Shown: positions 7,451 to 7,962 of the stretch, one piece after another
How positions within the stretch are numbered: the first letter of the stretch is position 1
Layout of the letters: each line of letters begins with the position of its first letter
NCBI GenBank assembly: GCA_955652075.1
Contig: CATPAS010000175.1
Coordinates: forward strand, 1 to 7,962
Direction of reading: 5' to 3'
Source: an uncultured Gaiellaceae bacterium
Lineage (GTDB): Bacteria > Actinomycetota > Thermoleophilia > Gaiellales > Gaiellaceae
DNA length: 7,962 bases
Translations under genes and position numbers: made by a program
The notes under the pieces: model-generated
What the model saw: the letters and a program-made list of their open reading frames with translations, nothing else
Told to the model about the DNA's origin: nothing
Database searches by the model: none

Positions 7451-7476
7451 GACTCCGACTGTACCGCTGCTACGAT
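7449..7476 (+). promoter_or_regulatory. Putative leuS leader promoter (ATGACT / TACGAT)
   Basis: ATGACT at 7449-7454 matches four of six bases of TTGACA; a 16-base spacer leads to TACGAT at 7471-7476, a good TANNNT -10. The expected start site is about 7483-7486, at or just before the ATG of the leucine leader peptide. The -35 element overlaps the start codon of the divergent cupin gene. Confidence 0.45.
7458..7463 (-). promoter_or_regulatory. Putative -10 box (TACAGT) for the cupin-lysA operon
   Basis: On the minus strand TACAGT matches TANNNT and ends seven bases before the cupin ATG (7450), which fits a leaderless transcript. It lies inside the spacer of the divergent leuS promoter, so the two promoters share the same 30 or so bases. 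No clear -35 is seen on this strand. Confidence 0.4.
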
Positions 7477-7485
7477 CCGAGGGAG

Positions 7486-7506
7486 ATGAGGGAGCTGCTT
7501 CTGTAG
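7486..7506 (+). CDS. Candidate leucine leader peptide MRELLL
   Basis: Six codons, ATG AGG GAG CTG CTT CTG, then TAG. The last three sense codons are all leucine and abut the stop, as expected of a sensor peptide for a leucine-responsive attenuator. The gene downstream is leucyl-tRNA synthetase and a Rho-independent terminator lies between, which makes chance an unlikely explanation. The ATG is 9 bases after TACGAT, so the mRNA may begin at or within a few bases of it; GGGAG directly abuts the ATG and is too close to act as a ribosome-binding site. CTT is an uncommon leucine codon in the neighbouring genes. The same bases (7490-7497) are perfectly complementary to 7537-7544. Leaderless sORFs with an amino-acid run before the stop are known in mycobacteria (polycysteine leaders); the leucine case here is by analogy. 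Confidence 0.6.
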   Translation: MRELLL

Positions 7507-7507
7507 G

Positions 7508-7514
7508 AAAGGAG
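7508..7514 (+). promoter_or_regulatory. Strong ribosome-binding site AAAGGAG for the second leader frame
   Basis: AAAGGAG sits two bases after the stop of the MRELLL frame and six bases before GTG 7521, an ideal spacing. It is the strongest Shine-Dalgarno match I see in the window. Bases 7511-7515 (GGAGC) are complementary to 7539-7543 (GCTCC), so the site could be masked in the folded leader. Confidence 0.6.
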
Positions 7515-7520
7515 CCACCC

Positions 7521-7580
7521 GTGGCGAAGGCCGCGTCAGCTCCCCACGGCCTCTCACTCGAGAGGCTTTTTCGTTTCTAG
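7521..7580 (+). CDS. Candidate second leader peptide, 19 residues, coupled to leuS
   Basis: GTG 7521 opens a 19-codon frame, MAKAASAPHGLSLERLFRF, ending at TAG 7578-7580. It has an ideal Shine-Dalgarno (AAAGGAG, six-base spacing). The frame runs through both arms of the terminator (7549-7566), where it encodes GLSLERLF with three leucine codons (CTC, CTC, CTT). Its stop is one base before the leuS Shine-Dalgarno AGGA (7581-7584) and nine bases before the leuS ATG, so ribosomes finishing it could reinitiate at leuS. A ribosome on this frame would also block the terminator hairpin. I recognise no family; a translated regulatory peptide is more likely than a functional protein. The strong ribosome site is seen; translation is not proven. 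Confidence 0.5.
   Translation: MAKAASAPHGLSLERLFRF
7549..7576 (+). terminator. Rho-independent terminator (attenuator) upstream of leuS
   Basis: A perfect 7-base-pair stem, GCCTCTC (7549-7555) with GAGAGGC (7560-7566), closes a four-base ACTC loop and is followed directly by TTTTT, CG, TTT (7567-7576). This is the classic intrinsic terminator form and is rare in such GC-rich sequence. It lies 13 bases before the leuS start, after the leuS promoter, so it can only act as a conditional terminator of leuS itself. Confidence 0.8.
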
Positions 7581-7589
7581 AGGACGATC

Positions 7590-7962
7590 ATGGACAAGTA
7601 CGACGCGCGGACAATCGAGCCGAAATGGCAGCAGGCCTGGGAGGAGTGCCACGCCTTCGAGGTGCGGAACCCCGAGCCCAGGGCACCGCGCAACGAACGC
7701 AAGTCCTATGTCCTCGAGATGCTGCCGTACCCGTCGGGCTCGTTGCACATCGGGCACATCCTGGTCTACACGCTCGGCGACGTCCTCGCGCACTTCTACC
7801 GCCGCACCGGCTCGGAGGTGTTGCGCCCCATGGGCTACGACTCCTTCGGGCTGCCGGCAGAGAACGCGGCGATCAAGGAGGGCGGGCATCCGCGCCAGAT
7901 CGTCGAGCGCAACATCGAAGCGATTCGCGGGACGATGAAGCGGATCGGGTGGGCGATCGACT
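7590..7962 (+). CDS. leuS: Leucyl-tRNA synthetase, N-terminal part (3' truncated)
   Basis: Class I aminoacyl-tRNA synthetase that charges tRNA-Leu with leucine using ATP. The first 124 codons are present and the frame runs off the right edge; full-length enzymes are usually above 800 residues. The ATP-binding HIGH signature is at residues 53-56 within PYPSGSLHIGHILVYTLGDV, and GYDSFGLPAENAAIKEG follows at about 88, both diagnostic of LeuRS. The N-terminal MDKYDARTIEPKWQQAW is also typical of the family. ATG 7590 is chosen because AGGA at 7581-7584 lies five bases upstream and the N-terminal family match begins here. The KMSKS loop, editing domain and anticodon-binding domain lie outside the window. 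The gene is preceded by a candidate leucine-sensing leader with an intrinsic terminator. Confidence 0.97.
   Translation, partial: MDKYDARTIEPKWQQAWEECHAFEVRNPEPRAPRNERKSYVLEMLPYPSGSLHIGHILVYTLGDVLAHFYRRTGSEVLRPMGYDSFGLPAENAAIKEGGHPRQIVERNIEAIRGTMKRIGWAID

Larger units (their letters stand above)
7486..7589 (+). ncRNA. leuS leader RNA, predicted leucine attenuator
   Basis: The transcribed leader of leuS holds mutually exclusive pairings. (a) GGGAGCTG 7490-7497 with CAGCTCCC 7537-7544, eight perfect pairs, masking the leucine codons. (b) CCGTGG 7519-7524 with CCACGG 7544-7549. (c) AGGCCG 7528-7533 with CGGCCT 7547-7552. (d) The terminator 7549-7555 with 7560-7566. Pairings (b) and (c) take bases from the 5' arm of (d) and so act as antiterminators; (a) competes with (b) at one base and encloses the 5' strand of (c). 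A ribosome stalled at the leucine codons would prevent (a). The proposed outcome is more leuS read-through when charged tRNA-Leu is scarce. No T-box specifier stem or T-box sequence is seen in this short leader. Confidence 0.55.

Noticed and set aside
7486..7589. T-box riboswitch in the leuS leader
   Set aside because: GAAGGCCGCG at 7526-7535 faintly recalls the T-box core, but the GGTGG-ACCGCG sequence and a specifier stem are absent and about 100 bases is too short for a canonical T-box.
1..7962. Defence system, mobile element or CRISPR array
   Set aside because: No transposase, integrase, nuclease, direct-repeat array or attachment site is visible; all genes are metabolic, envelope or translation functions with uniform GC-rich codon use.

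Overview
The window is GC-rich, densely coding bacterial chromosome. A fused CofG-CofH FO synthase (coenzyme F420 biosynthesis), very high third-position GC and several genes that appear to start right behind a TANNNT -10 box (leaderless style) point to an actinobacterium. The cupin and YVTN proteins resemble, from memory, those of deep-branching actinobacteria such as Thermoleophilia, but that placement is an inference. I see no mobile element, CRISPR array, rRNA or tRNA.

Layout, left to right. (1) Bases 1-998 (+): the C-terminal part of a periplasmic/lipoprotein substrate-binding protein of the branched-chain amino acid ABC transporter type, cut by the left edge. (2) 1086-2315 (-): a membrane-anchored YVTN-type beta-propeller protein, convergent with the first gene. 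(3) About 2379-3428 (+): a polytopic flippase-like membrane protein (UPF0104 / LPG synthase TM family), divergent from the propeller gene. (4) 3467-5800 (+): fbiC, bifunctional FO synthase, with both radical-SAM cysteine motifs intact. (5) 5797 to about 7044 (-): lysA, diaminopimelate decarboxylase, meeting fbiC tail to tail with a 4-base overlap. Its conserved N-terminus runs about 50 codons past the first canonical start codon, and the best candidate start is a CTG. (6) 7058-7450 (-): a small single-domain cupin directly upstream of lysA, probably in the same operon. (7) 7449-7589 (+): a regulatory leader. (8) 7590 to the right edge (+): the 5' end of leuS, leucyl-tRNA synthetase.

The most interesting part is the roughly 100-base leuS leader. 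A six-codon reading frame, Met-Arg-Glu-Leu-Leu-Leu-stop (7486-7506), sits just behind a good -10 box. It is followed by a strong Shine-Dalgarno and a second 19-codon frame (7521-7580) that reads through a textbook Rho-independent terminator (7549-7576) and stops one base before the leuS Shine-Dalgarno. Perfect 8-, 6- and 6-base complementarities link the leucine codons, the second frame and the terminator. This reads as a leucine-sensing attenuator in which a charged tRNA-Leu shortage would raise synthesis of LeuRS. The parts are visible in the sequence; the mechanism is inferred.

The remaining genes are ordinary metabolic and housekeeping functions (F420, lysine/peptidoglycan precursor, translation), and I see no sign of a defence island or a novel multigene system.
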